Positions 1 through 7,302 of a stretch of DNA of 64,000 nucleotides are shown here, one piece after another. Source of the stretch: Dielma sp000508965 (GTDB taxonomy: Bacteria > Bacillota_I > Bacilli_A > Erysipelotrichales > Erysipelotrichaceae); the NCBI GenBank assembly GCA_000508965.1, contig BAHV02000012.1:1-64000 (forward strand). The letters run 5' to 3'. Below the pieces are notes generated by a model. The model saw nothing but the letters and a program-made list of their open reading frames with translations. It was not told the origin of the DNA and did no database searches. The stretch's first letter is position 1. The number at the start of each line of letters is the position of its first letter. Made by a program: the position numbers and the translations under genes.

Positions 1-70
1 CCATAGCCAAGTGGTAAGGCAATAGACTGCAACTCTGTGATCATCAGTTCAAATCTGATTGGTACCTCCA
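1..70 (+). tRNA. tRNA-Cys (GCA), 5' end cut by window edge
   Basis: The D arm (GCC..GGC), a five-pair anticodon stem around the loop CTGCAAC (anticodon GCA), the T arm (ATCAG..CTGAT) and an encoded CCA end are all visible. Only the last three bases of the 5' acceptor strand are inside the window, so about four bases are missing. It lies three bases before a tRNA-Leu, so this is the end of a tRNA cluster. Confidence 0.93.
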
Positions 71-73
71 GTT

Positions 74-160
74 GGGGCCGTGGCGAAATAGGCAGACGCA
101 ACGGACTTAAAATCCGTTGGGAGCAATCCCGTGGGGGTTCAAGTCCCCCCGGCCCCACCA
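74..160 (+). tRNA. tRNA-Leu (TAA)
   Basis: An 87-base class II tRNA with a long variable arm. The acceptor strands GGGGCCG and CGGCCCC pair fully, the T stem is GGGGG/CCCCC, and CCA is encoded. The anticodon loop CTTAAAA gives anticodon TAA, which reads leucine UUA/UUG codons. Confidence 0.97.
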
Positions 161-172
161 TTCGATAGACAG

Positions 173-216
173 AAGCTGTAACAAGTAAGAGTTCCTCTGA
201 AAATTACAGCTTTTTT
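173..216 (+). terminator. Intrinsic terminator of the tRNA cluster
   Basis: The inverted repeat AAGCTGTAA (173-181) / TTACAGCTT (204-212) is followed by a run of six T. It sits just after the tRNA-Leu CCA end, as expected for the end of the tRNA transcript. Confidence 0.8.
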
Positions 217-236
217 GTACTTAAAACTGTGTCCGG

Positions 237-265
237 TTGCTAACTCACTTAAATTCAAGTACAAT
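237..265 (+). promoter_or_regulatory. Promoter of the zinc-ribbon protein gene
   Basis: TTGCTA (237-242) and TACAAT (260-265) are separated by 17 bases, a good sigma-A match. It lies about 20 bases upstream of the ribosome binding site of the gene at 289. Confidence 0.6.
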
Positions 266-288
266 TAAATAGAAAGCGGGTGATGCTG

Positions 289-576
289 ATGCAATGTCCT
301 CAATGCAAAAATAAAATGAAAGTTAAAATGACAGATAAACAAGTTAAATGCCCAAACTGCGGCAGGGTTTATGAGGTTAGACTGAATACGATAAAAAGTA
401 TTGCGCTTATGATTATCTATTGCCTTGTCTTAAGCTCTATTACTTTGGAATTAGTGAATTATATCAATAACTCATATATTATTCTGATTATCATGATTGC
501 TGGCTTTATACCGGCTAAATATCTGATTCTTTATGTTTTTGTACCGGTAACACTTAAACCATTATCAAGAAAATAA
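289..576 (+). CDS. Small zinc-ribbon membrane protein, function unknown
   Basis: A protein of about 95 residues. The N-terminal 30 residues hold two CPxCxxxM/CPNCG knuckles (C-x2-C...C-x2-C), which should bind one zinc ion. Two hydrophobic segments follow, roughly residues 38-58 and 64-90, so the protein is probably anchored in the membrane with the zinc ribbon in the cytoplasm. I chose ATG 289 because GGGTGAT (278-284) stands four bases before it; GTG 280 and ATG 283 in the same frame are possible. It has its own promoter and is followed by an independent gene. The fold is common in Firmicutes and does not indicate a specific role. Confidence 0.7.
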   Translation: MQCPQCKNKMKVKMTDKQVKCPNCGRVYEVRLNTIKSIALMIIYCLVLSSITLELVNYINNSYIILIIMIAGFIPAKYLILYVFVPVTLKPLSRK

Positions 577-604
577 TTTTCATCATTCGTCATATAAAAA
601 ATGG

Positions 605-610
605 TATAAT
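605..610 (+). promoter_or_regulatory. Extended -10 promoter of the LRR protein gene
   Basis: TGG-TATAAT (602-610) is an extended -10 element. No convincing -35 is present at 17 bases. The start codon at 633 follows a GAAGGGTGTGAT ribosome binding site. Confidence 0.5.
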
Positions 611-632
611 ATGAAAGAAGGGTGTGATCTAA

Positions 633-1346
633 ATGGCAGTTGATAAGAAATATTATTTATTAAAGGATGGGACTGCTTATTTCAGTGATTTTTTATTGGA
701 TATCAGCGGCTCTGATTTTATGAATAAAAGCTTAATGAATATCGAATTAGGTGAAAAAGCAACACGGATCGGTGAGGAAACCTTTGCCGGCAATTATCTG
801 AGAAAAGTTGTTTTTCATAAGAAAATGAAGGTAATTGAAAGCCGTGCATTCGCAAATAATAAAATTGAGAAAATTGTATTTGAACGTGCAGAAATACCGC
901 GGATAGCGAAGGATGCCTTTGCTGATAATCCAATCAAACGGATCGTGGTGCCGTATGCAGGCTATAAATGTTACAGCGGCATGCTGCTTTCCTTGGATCT
1001 GCCGGACGGTTATGAGGTGGTTTCCGATATTGCCAATGCTTTTGCTGAATTAAACGCATCATTAAACGGTGATGAAATCATCTATATTGAAGTTAAATCA
1101 ATTTATGGCGAGTTATATTGGAAGATAAAGAAAGAATCAAGCTTTATTTTTGATACACGATTGAATCATGATCAGAATGAAGAGGACTTCACCGAGATTG
1201 TAACTAAAAACGGCAATACAGTATTTATGCATACCGATGAACATTTTGACATGATTATCTATGAAAAGGATGAAAATGGTTATAAATCCGTTACCTTTGA
1301 AGACTTTGACGGCATCTATTATGAAAAGGGGAAGACCCAATGTTAG
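633..1346 (+). CDS. Leucine-rich-repeat (BspA/LRR_5 type) protein
   Basis: A 237-residue protein without a signal peptide. Residues about 35-110 carry three or four units of the BspA/LRR_5 repeat (pattern I-x-x-x-A-F-x-x-N-x-I/L-x-x-I/V-x-F/V), for example the FAGN, FANN and FADN turns. The rest (about 110-237) is an acidic domain I do not recognise. Such proteins usually mediate protein binding; most relatives are exported, so a cytoplasmic form is slightly unusual. The 3' end overlaps the start of rlmA by seven bases, which suggests co-translation. Confidence 0.65.
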   Translation: MAVDKKYYLLKDGTAYFSDFLLDISGSDFMNKSLMNIELGEKATRIGEETFAGNYLRKVVFHKKMKVIESRAFANNKIEKIVFERAEIPRIAKDAFADNPIKRIVVPYAGYKCYSGMLLSLDLPDGYEVVSDIANAFAELNASLNGDEIIYIEVKSIYGELYWKIKKESSFIFDTRLNHDQNEEDFTEIVTKNGNTVFMHTDEHFDMIIYEKDENGYKSVTFEDFDGIYYEKGKTQC

Positions 1347-2119
1347 TTTGTCCCAAATGCGGATTGCCTCTTGTTAAGCAAGATAAAACATATCACTGTT
1401 CAGCAAGACATTCCTATGATATTGCGAAGAAAGGTTATGTAAATCTGGTGTTAGGCAATCAGAAAATCAGCGGCGATTCTAAGGAAATGGTAGATGCCAG
1501 AACCTTGTTTTTATCGGCCGGTTATTATCGGGTATTGGCCGATAAGCTGATTGAACTGCTGAAGGAAATAAGACCGGATATGCTGATTGACGCTGGCTGC
1601 GGAGAGGGTTATTATACAAGACAGTTTCATGATTGCTGCAATCAAATCATAGCTTTTGATTTAAGCAAACCGGCATTGAATACTGCGGCAAAGCTGGATC
1701 AGGATACCATTTATGCGATCGCTTCTATTTTTGATATGCCCATTGGTGATGCAAGTGCAGATTGTGTGATCAATATTTTTGCGCCGACACCCATAGATGA
1801 GATAAAGCGAATCTTGAAAAAGGGCGGCATTCTGATAAAGGTGGGGCCGGGTGCCAAGCATCTGCACGGTCTCAAGAAAGTGCTCTATAATGAGGTCTAT
1901 GACAATGAGGAAGAAAACGTTGAATTAAAGGGTTTAACCCACATTCAAAGAGTGAATGTCACAGATCAGATTCAATTAACAGCTAACGATCAAATCAAGG
2001 CATTATTTAAGATGACGCCTTATTATTGGAAAACGAGTCAGTCATCGGCAGCTCGCTTGAACACGTTAACTGAATTATCAACTGAAATCGATTTTTTGAT
2101 TGATTTATATCAAAAATAA
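1340..2119 (+). CDS. rlmA: 23S rRNA (guanine-N1)-methyltransferase, RlmA family
   Basis: A 259-residue protein, close to the 270-280 usual for RlmA/TlrB. The N-terminus has the family's zinc finger: CPKCGLPL (residues 4-11), then a C-x4-H pair followed by the signature YDIAKKGYVNL. The SAM-binding motif I is DAGCGEGYY at about residue 82. The family methylates N1 of G745 or G748 in helix 35 of 23S rRNA; which of the two cannot be told from sequence. It starts inside the end of the LRR gene, so the two are probably one operon. Confidence 0.85.
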   Translation: MLVCPKCGLPLVKQDKTYHCSARHSYDIAKKGYVNLVLGNQKISGDSKEMVDARTLFLSAGYYRVLADKLIELLKEIRPDMLIDAGCGEGYYTRQFHDCCNQIIAFDLSKPALNTAAKLDQDTIYAIASIFDMPIGDASADCVINIFAPTPIDEIKRILKKGGILIKVGPGAKHLHGLKKVLYNEVYDNEEENVELKGLTHIQRVNVTDQIQLTANDQIKALFKMTPYYWKTSQSSAARLNTLTELSTEIDFLIDLYQK

Positions 2120-2456
2120 TGTCCGAATTATGACATTTCATTGCCGATAAAAGTATGAGACTTAACGATAGATTGTGTTAATTGTATAATGTAGACGTAA
2201 GATTATTGCCTTTTATCTAATCGATATGAATAAATGTAATAATATATTTCAACGAGCCTTAATCAGAGCGTTTGCATCAAATTTACGGGTTTATGCTGAT
2301 GAGGTGTCTGTTTGTGCGTATTATTGTTTTATTTATATTTAATCACTTGATGTTATATCCTTTGTGAGATATAATTATTAATAGACGTGGTTAGTAATGG
2401 GTATACCAATCTTAAAAATTGGTAGTTTTTCATGAAAAAAACTGGAGGGTAAGAAA
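2120..2456 (+). promoter_or_regulatory. 337-base intergenic leader of the pilin genes
   Basis: No gene is seen here. A TATAAT with upstream TG lies at 2185-2190 (extended -10), leaving about 260 bases of untranslated leader before the pilin start. Just before the ribosome binding site is a small hairpin, TACCAAT (2404-2410) / ATTGGTA (2418-2424), followed by GTTTTT, which looks like an intrinsic terminator. A second symmetric stretch, AGTTTTT..AAAAACT, follows. The length and the terminator-like hairpin fit a regulated leader, but no known riboswitch motif was recognised. Confidence 0.45.
2404..2430 (+). terminator. Possible attenuator hairpin before the first pilin gene
   Basis: A seven-pair stem (TACCAAT/ATTGGTA) with a seven-base A-rich loop is followed by GTTTTT. 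It ends 17 bases before the GGAGGG ribosome binding site of the gene at 2457, so it could stop transcription or mask translation. The stem is A/T-rich and weak. Confidence 0.4.
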
Positions 2457-2861
2457 ATGAAAAATTTAAAAAACAAAAAAGGTTTTACATTGATTGAATT
2501 GATTGTGGTTATTGCTATTTTGGGTATTTTGGCACTGTTCTTGGTACCGCAGTTCATGGGGTATAGTCAGGATGCGAAGAATCAGGTGGCGCAAGCTAAT
2601 GCTCGCACTGTGTGGACGGCTGCAAAAGCTGCTGAGACTTCATCAGAATATAAAGAGTTTACTGGAGGAGATGGAACTTTTATTGGTGAAATTAATGATA
2701 AATTAGGTAATTCTTTTGATGATGTTTCAAATACAGGAAATAATTCTGTTACGTTTGATTCTAAATTTCATGTGACTATGGTTTCATATGAAACTAATGG
2801 TGTAGTTTGTACGTATAACGGTGAAACTTTCTCAAAATCTTGCGGTGGCACAAGAGAATAA
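2457..2861 (+). CDS. Type IV pilin-like protein (1 of 3)
   Basis: A 134-residue prepilin. It has a short basic leader ending in G, then FTLIELIVVIAILGILALF, the class III signal with the conserved Glu5, so a prepilin peptidase should cut after G12. The hydrophobic helix is followed by a small polar head domain and, near the C-terminus, two cysteines ten residues apart. The GGAGGG ribosome binding site is well placed. No pilus ATPase, platform protein or peptidase is encoded in the window. The subunit could be a pseudopilin for a competence or secretion filament as well as a true pilin. Confidence 0.85.
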   Translation: MKNLKNKKGFTLIELIVVIAILGILALFLVPQFMGYSQDAKNQVAQANARTVWTAAKAAETSSEYKEFTGGDGTFIGEINDKLGNSFDDVSNTGNNSVTFDSKFHVTMVSYETNGVVCTYNGETFSKSCGGTRE

Positions 2862-2876
2862 GTTATTAAAATTTGA

Positions 2877-2903
2877 GAACATGCCTAATGCATGTTCTTT
2901 TTT
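2877..2903 (+). terminator. Intrinsic terminator between pilin genes 1 and 2
   Basis: GAACATGC (2877-2884) and GCATGTTC (2890-2897) form a perfect eight-pair stem with a five-base loop, followed by six T. The next gene's AGAGGTG ribosome binding site starts right after the T run, so read-through is probably needed to express pilin 2 unless a hidden promoter exists. Confidence 0.85.
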
Positions 2904-2914
2904 AGAGGTGCTAT

Positions 2915-3295
2915 ATGAAAAATAAAAAAGGCTTTACTTTAATCGAATTGATTGTAGTAATCGCTATCTTGGGGATATTAGCATTATTTTTAGTGCCGCA
3001 GTTTATGGGCTATGCAAATGATGCTAAAATGCAAGTTGCTGAAGCCAATACTAGAACAGTATGGTCGGCAGCTAGTTCAGAACTAGCGTTAAAAAATTTT
3101 GATCCTCAAAGTGAATGGGAAGAGTTTTATGATGCTGTAGGTGAGAAATTAGGGTCTTCTTTTTCAACAGTATCTATAAGTTATGATGTTGAACTTGATT
3201 CAACGAATGGTAGTCTTGCAAGAGTTATGTTTGAAAATGCGGACACATATTGCGAAACAAGTGATGGCGTAGATATTACATGTATTCCTAAATAA
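2915..3295 (+). CDS. Type IV pilin-like protein (2 of 3)
   Basis: A 126-residue prepilin with a five-residue leader ending in KKG, then the same FTLIELIVVIAILGILALF helix and the QFMGYANDAK continuation seen in its neighbour. The head domain differs, but again ends in a cysteine pair (nine residues apart) close to the C-terminus. AGAGGTG precedes the ATG by four bases. It is clearly a duplicate of the gene at 2457, diverged in the exposed part. Its base composition is noticeably A/T-rich compared with ffh downstream. Confidence 0.85.
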   Translation: MKNKKGFTLIELIVVIAILGILALFLVPQFMGYANDAKMQVAEANTRTVWSAASSELALKNFDPQSEWEEFYDAVGEKLGSSFSTVSISYDVELDSTNGSLARVMFENADTYCETSDGVDITCIPK

Positions 3296-3307
3296 TCATT
3301 GTGATGT

Positions 3308-3338
3308 GAAGATACATTTCATGTGTATCTTCTTTTTT
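3308..3338 (+). terminator. Intrinsic terminator after pilin 2
   Basis: GAAGATAC (3308-3315) pairs with GTATCTTC (3325-3332), followed by six T. It separates the pilin unit from ffh. Confidence 0.85.
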
Positions 3339-3342
3339 CTTC

Positions 3343-3371
3343 TTTTCACTTCTACTATTCTTTGTTATAAT
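3343..3371 (+). promoter_or_regulatory. ffh promoter
   Basis: TATAAT (3366-3371) with TTTTCA (3343-3348) at 17 bases spacing. It lies just after the pilin terminator and 27 bases before the ffh start. Confidence 0.55.
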
Positions 3372-3397
3372 AAATAAAGCTGAAAGGTGGAGATTTT

Positions 3398-4783
3398 ATG
3401 GCGTTTGAATCATTGACGAATCGTTTGAATAAAGCGTTTAGAGATATTACAGGCAAAGGGAAATTAACTGAGAAAAATATGAATGACATGCTGCGTGAAG
3501 TGCGTATGTCATTGTTGGAAGCAGATGTTAACTATAAGGTAGTTAAGGATTTTATCGATCATGTAAAGGAAAAGGCTTTGGGTGCGGATGTTATGTCTTC
3601 GCTGAATCCAAGCCAGATGGTTGTTAAAATCGTTCATGATGAGATTGTTGAATTATTAGGTACTTCAGAGGCATCGATCAATTTTAAGTCCAGCGGTATT
3701 ACAACCATTATGATGGTTGGTTTGCAGGGTACTGGTAAAACGACGGCTTCTGCAAAGATTGCAAATGTATTGAAGAAGAAAAAGGCGAGAAAGCCATTAT
3801 TGGTTGCCTGCGATATCGTCCGTCCGGCGGCCATCGAACAGTTGAAGACATTGGGCAGCAGCATTAATGTGGAAGTATACAGTGAAGGGGCTGATGTTCC
3901 GGCGCTGACACAGGCTAAAAATGCGATGGAATATGCGAAGGCTAATGGTTATGACACGGTGTTATTTGATACTGCCGGCCGTCTGCATATTGATGAAGAA
4001 TTGATGCAGGAACTTGCGGATATTAAGGAAGCGGTTCAGCCTGATGATATTTTGCTGACTGTCGATGCGATGACGGGTCAGGATATTGTAACGGTAGCGC
4101 AAAGCTTTAACGAACAGCTGGCCGTAACGGGTTTAGTGCTTACTAAACTTGACGGTGATTCCAGAGGCGGCGGTATCTTATCAGTACGTGCAATCACAAA
4201 TGTTCCTGTGAAGTTTGTCGGTCAGGGTGAAAAGGTTGATGATTTGGATATCTTCTATCCGGATCGTATGGCTGACCGTATCTTGGGTATGGGTGACATC
4301 ATGACCTTTGTCGAACAGGCTCAGGAAAAGATGGACATGGAAGAACAGGCTAAAGCGGCTTCTAAAATGATGAGCGGCAAATTTACACTGGACGATATGC
4401 TGATGCAGATCCGCCAGATGAATAAGCTGGGCAGTCTAGGCGGCATCATGAAGATGATTCCGGGAATGTCACAGATGGCCGGTCAGATCGATGAAGCAAA
4501 AGCTGAAGGTCAAATGAAAAAAACAGAAGCGATTATTCTGAGTATGACGATGGAAGAACGTGAGAATCCAGATATTCTGCGTGCTTCGCGCAAGAGCCGT
4601 ATTGCGAAAGGTTCAGGTACTCAGGTTGCGGATATTAATCGTTTAATCAAGCAGTTTGAACAGACTCGTCAAATGATGAAGATGATGGGCAATATGGGCA
4701 AGAGTGGTAAAATGCCGAATATGGGTGCATTAATGGGTAAAAAACCTAAGAATAATTTCGGTGGTTTTGGCCGCCGCCGTTAA
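3398..4783 (+). CDS. ffh: Signal recognition particle GTPase Ffh
   Basis: A 461-residue protein of normal length. The N domain (1-90) is followed by the G domain with P-loop GLQGTGKTT (108-116), DTAGR (191-195) and TKLDG (249-253), then a methionine-rich M domain (about 300-440) that binds 4.5S RNA and signal peptides. Together with FtsY (encoded at 29.9 kb) it targets ribosomes making membrane proteins to the translocon. The tail is Gly/Met/Lys-rich. In Bacillus ylxM sits directly upstream of ffh; here its place is taken by pilin genes and ylxM is 27 kb away, next to ftsY. Confidence 0.97.
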   Translation: MAFESLTNRLNKAFRDITGKGKLTEKNMNDMLREVRMSLLEADVNYKVVKDFIDHVKEKALGADVMSSLNPSQMVVKIVHDEIVELLGTSEASINFKSSGITTIMMVGLQGTGKTTASAKIANVLKKKKARKPLLVACDIVRPAAIEQLKTLGSSINVEVYSEGADVPALTQAKNAMEYAKANGYDTVLFDTAGRLHIDEELMQELADIKEAVQPDDILLTVDAMTGQDIVTVAQSFNEQLAVTGLVLTKLDGDSRGGGILSVRAITNVPVKFVGQGEKVDDLDIFYPDRMADRILGMGDIMTFVEQAQEKMDMEEQAKAASKMMSGKFTLDDMLMQIRQMNKLGSLGGIMKMIPGMSQMAGQIDEAKAEGQMKKTEAIILSMTMEERENPDILRASRKSRIAKGSGTQVADINRLIKQFEQTRQMMKMMGNMGKSGKMPNMGALMGKKPKNNFGGFGRRR

Positions 4784-4797
4784 ATAAAGAAAAAAAT

Positions 4798-4836
4798 AAA
4801 GATGTTAAGGTAAAAACCTTGACACCTTTTTATTTG
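4798..4836 (+). terminator. ffh terminator overlapping the rpsP promoter
   Basis: A 14-pair stem (4798-4811 with 4816-4829, one mismatch and one G-T pair) with an AAAA loop is followed by a short T-rich tail. The 3' arm contains the -35 hexamer of the next promoter. Confidence 0.7.
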
Positions 4837-4847
4837 TATGGTAGAGT
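4819..4847 (+). promoter_or_regulatory. rpsP operon promoter
   Basis: A consensus -35 TTGACA (4819-4824) and TAGAGT (4842-4847) lie 17 bases apart. The GGAGG ribosome binding site of rpsP follows at 4871. The -35 lies inside the ffh terminator stem. Confidence 0.75.
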
Positions 4848-4883
4848 AGTATTTGTTAAGTTAACGATTAGGAGGAAATTAAG

Positions 4884-5156
4884 ATGGCTGTTAAATTAAG
4901 ATTAAAGAGAATGGGTTCAAAGAAATCTCCATTTTATAGAATTGTTGCTGCTGATTCAAGATCACCAAGAGATGGTAGAATCATCGAATCTTTAGGTTAT
5001 TACAATCCTACAAAAAACCCTGCGGAAGTAAAGATTGATGCTGAATTAGCTATGAAATGGCTGAACAATGGCGCACAACCAAGCGATACTGTTCGTAACC
5101 TACTGTCTAAAGACGGTATCATGAAACGTTTTCACGAAGAAAAAAACGCTAAATAA
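4884..5156 (+). CDS. rpsP: 30S ribosomal protein S16
   Basis: A 90-residue protein matching S16 over its whole length (start MAVKLRLKRMGSKKSPFYRIV, then ADSRSPRDGR). It is a small-subunit assembly protein. AGGAGG precedes the ATG. It heads the rpsP-khpA-rimM-trmD group in the usual Firmicute order. Confidence 0.97.
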   Translation: MAVKLRLKRMGSKKSPFYRIVAADSRSPRDGRIIESLGYYNPTKNPAEVKIDAELAMKWLNNGAQPSDTVRNLLSKDGIMKRFHEEKNAK

Positions 5157-5158
5157 CA

Positions 5159-5407
5159 ATGATTGATTTCGAAAAGGTTCTATATGATCTTTGCAGTCCG
5201 ATTGTTGATGACAAAGCCAGTTTATCGGTTAAATTGATGTCAACCTTGGATGAAAAGGAAATCTTGCTTTATGTTTATGCGAATAGTGAAGATGTAGCTA
5301 GATTAATCGGACGTAAGGGCAGCATGGCTGGTTCTATCCGTCAGATGATGTCAGTTGCTTCCCGCAAGGAAGATAAGAAAATTACGATTAAATTTGAATC
5401 TTATTAG
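5159..5407 (+). CDS. khpA: KH-domain RNA-binding protein KhpA
   Basis: An 82-residue single KH domain with the GxxG-type loop IGRKG at about residue 57. KhpA pairs with KhpB/Jag in Gram-positive bacteria to bind RNA and affect cell division and elongation. It starts three bases after the rpsP stop without a clear ribosome binding site of its own, so it is probably translated by coupling. Confidence 0.93.
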   Translation: MIDFEKVLYDLCSPIVDDKASLSVKLMSTLDEKEILLYVYANSEDVARLIGRKGSMAGSIRQMMSVASRKEDKKITIKFESY

Positions 5408-5431
5408 GATGCTTATCAGCATCCTATTTTT
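5406..5431 (+). terminator. Weak terminator/attenuator between khpA and rimM
   Basis: AGGATGC (5406-5412) pairs with GCATCCT (5419-5425), followed by ATTTTT. The stem begins in the khpA stop codon. It may lower rimM-trmD expression relative to rpsP. Confidence 0.6.
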
Positions 5432-5445
5432 AAAGAGGAGGAATC

Positions 5446-5952
5446 ATGATGCAGATTGAAATTGGAAAAATCATCAATACTCATGGTATTAAGGGGGAAC
5501 TTAAAATCATCAGCAGTACGGATTTTGAAGAAGAGCGTTTTGCTGTCGGCAATACGGTGAATATTCAATTCGGCAAGGAACTGGTGCCAATGGAAGTGGC
5601 TAGTTTTCGGCGTCATAAAGGATGTCTTCTCGTAGCATTCAAAGATTTGCTGAATATTAATTTTGTTGAGAAATATAAGGGCTGTGTAATCAGTGTTGAT
5701 TCTGATGAACTGCAGGAGCTTGATGAGGATGAAGTGTATTTCTATCAGCTGCTGGATTGTCAGGTAGTGGATGAAGAAGAAAATGAATTAGGTAAGGTAG
5801 TGGAAATCATTGAAACGCTGGCGCATGATACGTTAAGAGTACGCAACGCTGAAGGCAAAGAAGTGCTGATTCCTTATGTGGATGCTTTTATTGTTGATGC
5901 GGATGTTGAGTTGAAGAAGATTGTCGTGCATGTGATTGAGGGATTGCTATGA
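5446..5952 (+). CDS. rimM: Ribosome maturation factor RimM
   Basis: A 168-residue protein of typical length. The N-terminal beta-barrel has the family start IGKIINTHGIKGELK; the C-terminal PRC barrel begins near residue 95 (YFYQLLDCQVVDEE). It helps assembly of the 30S head by binding S19 and 16S rRNA. AGAGGAGG lies upstream; there are two tandem ATG codons (5446 and 5449) and either may be used. The stop overlaps the trmD start by four bases. Confidence 0.95.
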   Translation: MMQIEIGKIINTHGIKGELKIISSTDFEEERFAVGNTVNIQFGKELVPMEVASFRRHKGCLLVAFKDLLNINFVEKYKGCVISVDSDELQELDEDEVYFYQLLDCQVVDEEENELGKVVEIIETLAHDTLRVRNAEGKEVLIPYVDAFIVDADVELKKIVVHVIEGLL

Positions 5953-6677
5953 AGATAACAGTATTAACACTGTTTCCTGAATTTTTTGATTCCTTTAGGT
6001 CAACCTCGATCATAGCCAGAGCTTTAGCTAAACAGGAAATAGAATTTGAGACGGTTGACTACCGTTTGTTTACTAAAGATAAGCATAATCATGTTGATGA
6101 TACGCCATGCGGCGGCGGTGCGGGTATGGTATTGATGGTTCAGCCAATTGCCGATGCGCTGAAATGTGTTAGAACGGAAACCAGCTACGTTGTATTATTA
6201 ACACCGCAGGGAACACCTTTCAAACAACAGATGGCGCATACATATGCCGGTTATGATCATTTGATTTTGATTTGCGGGCATTATGAAGGCTATGATGAGC
6301 GCATCCGATCGTTGGTCGATGCTGAGGTATCAATTGGCGATTATGTGCTGACCGGCGGTGAAATCGGCGCCATGGCAATCAGTGATGCGGTTTTCAGATT
6401 ATGCACAGGTGTCATCAGGGAAGCAAGCCATGAGGATGACAGCTTTGAGAATGGTTTGCTGGAATATCCACAATACACAAGACCGATTGATTATGAGGGA
6501 CAGCAGGTGCCGGAAGTCCTATTATCCGGCCATCATGCCAACATTCGTAAATGGCGTTTAAAAGAATCATTGAGAAAGACATATTTGCGAAGACCTGAAT
6601 TATTAAAGGACAGAGTCTTTACGAAGGAAGAAAAAGTGCTTTTTGATGAAATATTGGCAGAAATTGATAAAAAATAA
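5949..6677 (+). CDS. trmD: tRNA (guanine37-N1)-methyltransferase TrmD
   Basis: A 242-residue SPOUT methyltransferase of usual length. The trefoil knot region with LICGHYEGYDERI and SIGDYVLTGGE is intact, as is the DDTPCGGGAGMV loop near residue 50. It makes m1G37 in tRNAs reading CNN codons and so prevents +1 frameshifts. It is coupled to rimM by a four-base overlap. Confidence 0.97.
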   Translation: MKITVLTLFPEFFDSFRSTSIIARALAKQEIEFETVDYRLFTKDKHNHVDDTPCGGGAGMVLMVQPIADALKCVRTETSYVVLLTPQGTPFKQQMAHTYAGYDHLILICGHYEGYDERIRSLVDAEVSIGDYVLTGGEIGAMAISDAVFRLCTGVIREASHEDDSFENGLLEYPQYTRPIDYEGQQVPEVLLSGHHANIRKWRLKESLRKTYLRRPELLKDRVFTKEEKVLFDEILAEIDKK

Positions 6678-6706
6678 TTGCAATCTTAAAATATCTGTGA
6701 TAACAT
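6678..6706 (+). promoter_or_regulatory. rplS promoter
   Basis: TTGCAA (6678-6683), directly after the trmD stop, and TAACAT (6701-6706) lie 17 bases apart. This gives rplS a transcript of its own with a leader of about 95 bases. Confidence 0.6.
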
Positions 6707-6707
6707 T

Positions 6708-6807
6708 AAAAGGCTGTTAAAGCACGATTATTCCGCTGGTCAGTGATTTATTCCTGACGGATGAGTAAGCCGTTTAAATAAATGAAAGAAAAGGAGAAAA
6801 GAGAGTT
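6708..6807 (+). promoter_or_regulatory. Structured leader of rplS (L19 leader candidate)
   Basis: AAAGGCT (from 6708-6710 on) can pair with AGCCGTTT (ending about 6775) as a closing stem, and inside it GTCAG (6739-6743) pairs with CTGAC (6754-6758). Firmicutes are known to have an L19 autoregulatory leader at this place. That this is a copy is an inference from position and pairing, not from a profile match. Confidence 0.55.
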
Positions 6808-7155
6808 ATGAATTTAAATTTAGTTAATGAAGTTACTGCAACTCAATTAAAAAAAGATGTTCCTGAATTCAGATCTGGCTGCACAGTACGTGTTCACGTT
6901 AAGATCAAGGAAGGTGACAAATCTCGTATCCAGGTTTTTGAAGGTTTAGTTATTGCTCGTCAGGGCGGTGGCATCAGCGACAACTTCACTGTTCGTAAGA
7001 TTTCTAACGGTGTTGGTGTTGAAAGAACTTTCCCGGTACATTCACCAATCATCGATAAGATTGAAGTAGTACGTAAAGGTAAAGTTAGAAGAAATAAATT
7101 ATTCTACTTACGTGGACTTTCTGGTAAAGCATCTCGTATCAAAGAAATTCGTTAA
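6808..7155 (+). CDS. rplS: 50S ribosomal protein L19
   Basis: A 115-residue protein matching L19 throughout (FRSGCTVRVHVKIKEGDK, then RKISNGVGVERTFPVHSP, ending KASRIKEIR). It sits at the 30S-50S interface. It has its own promoter and a structured leader, and is closed by a terminator. Confidence 0.97.
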   Translation: MNLNLVNEVTATQLKKDVPEFRSGCTVRVHVKIKEGDKSRIQVFEGLVIARQGGGISDNFTVRKISNGVGVERTFPVHSPIIDKIEVVRKGKVRRNKLFYLRGLSGKASRIKEIR

Positions 7156-7158
7156 TTC

Positions 7159-7185
7159 AAAAAGTCGGGGAACCGGCTTTTTTAT
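7159..7185 (+). terminator. rplS terminator
   Basis: AAAAAGTCGG (7159-7168) pairs with CCGGCTTTTT (7173-7182) across a GGAA loop and runs into T-rich sequence. Confidence 0.85.
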
Positions 7186-7302
7186 TTAAACAAGATGACA
7201 GATTAGAAATAATTCATTCCAGCCAATGAAAGTAATCGATGAATATGGTAAAATAGCTATATAGCATTTGGCAATCAAATGCTGAAAAAAGGAGATTTTG
7301 GT

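Noticed and set aside
2120..2456. c-di-GMP riboswitch before the pilin genes
   Set aside because: The conserved GCAAA..GCAAAGC and tetraloop-receptor parts of the class I aptamer, and the class II pattern as I remember it, are not found. Left as an unassigned leader.
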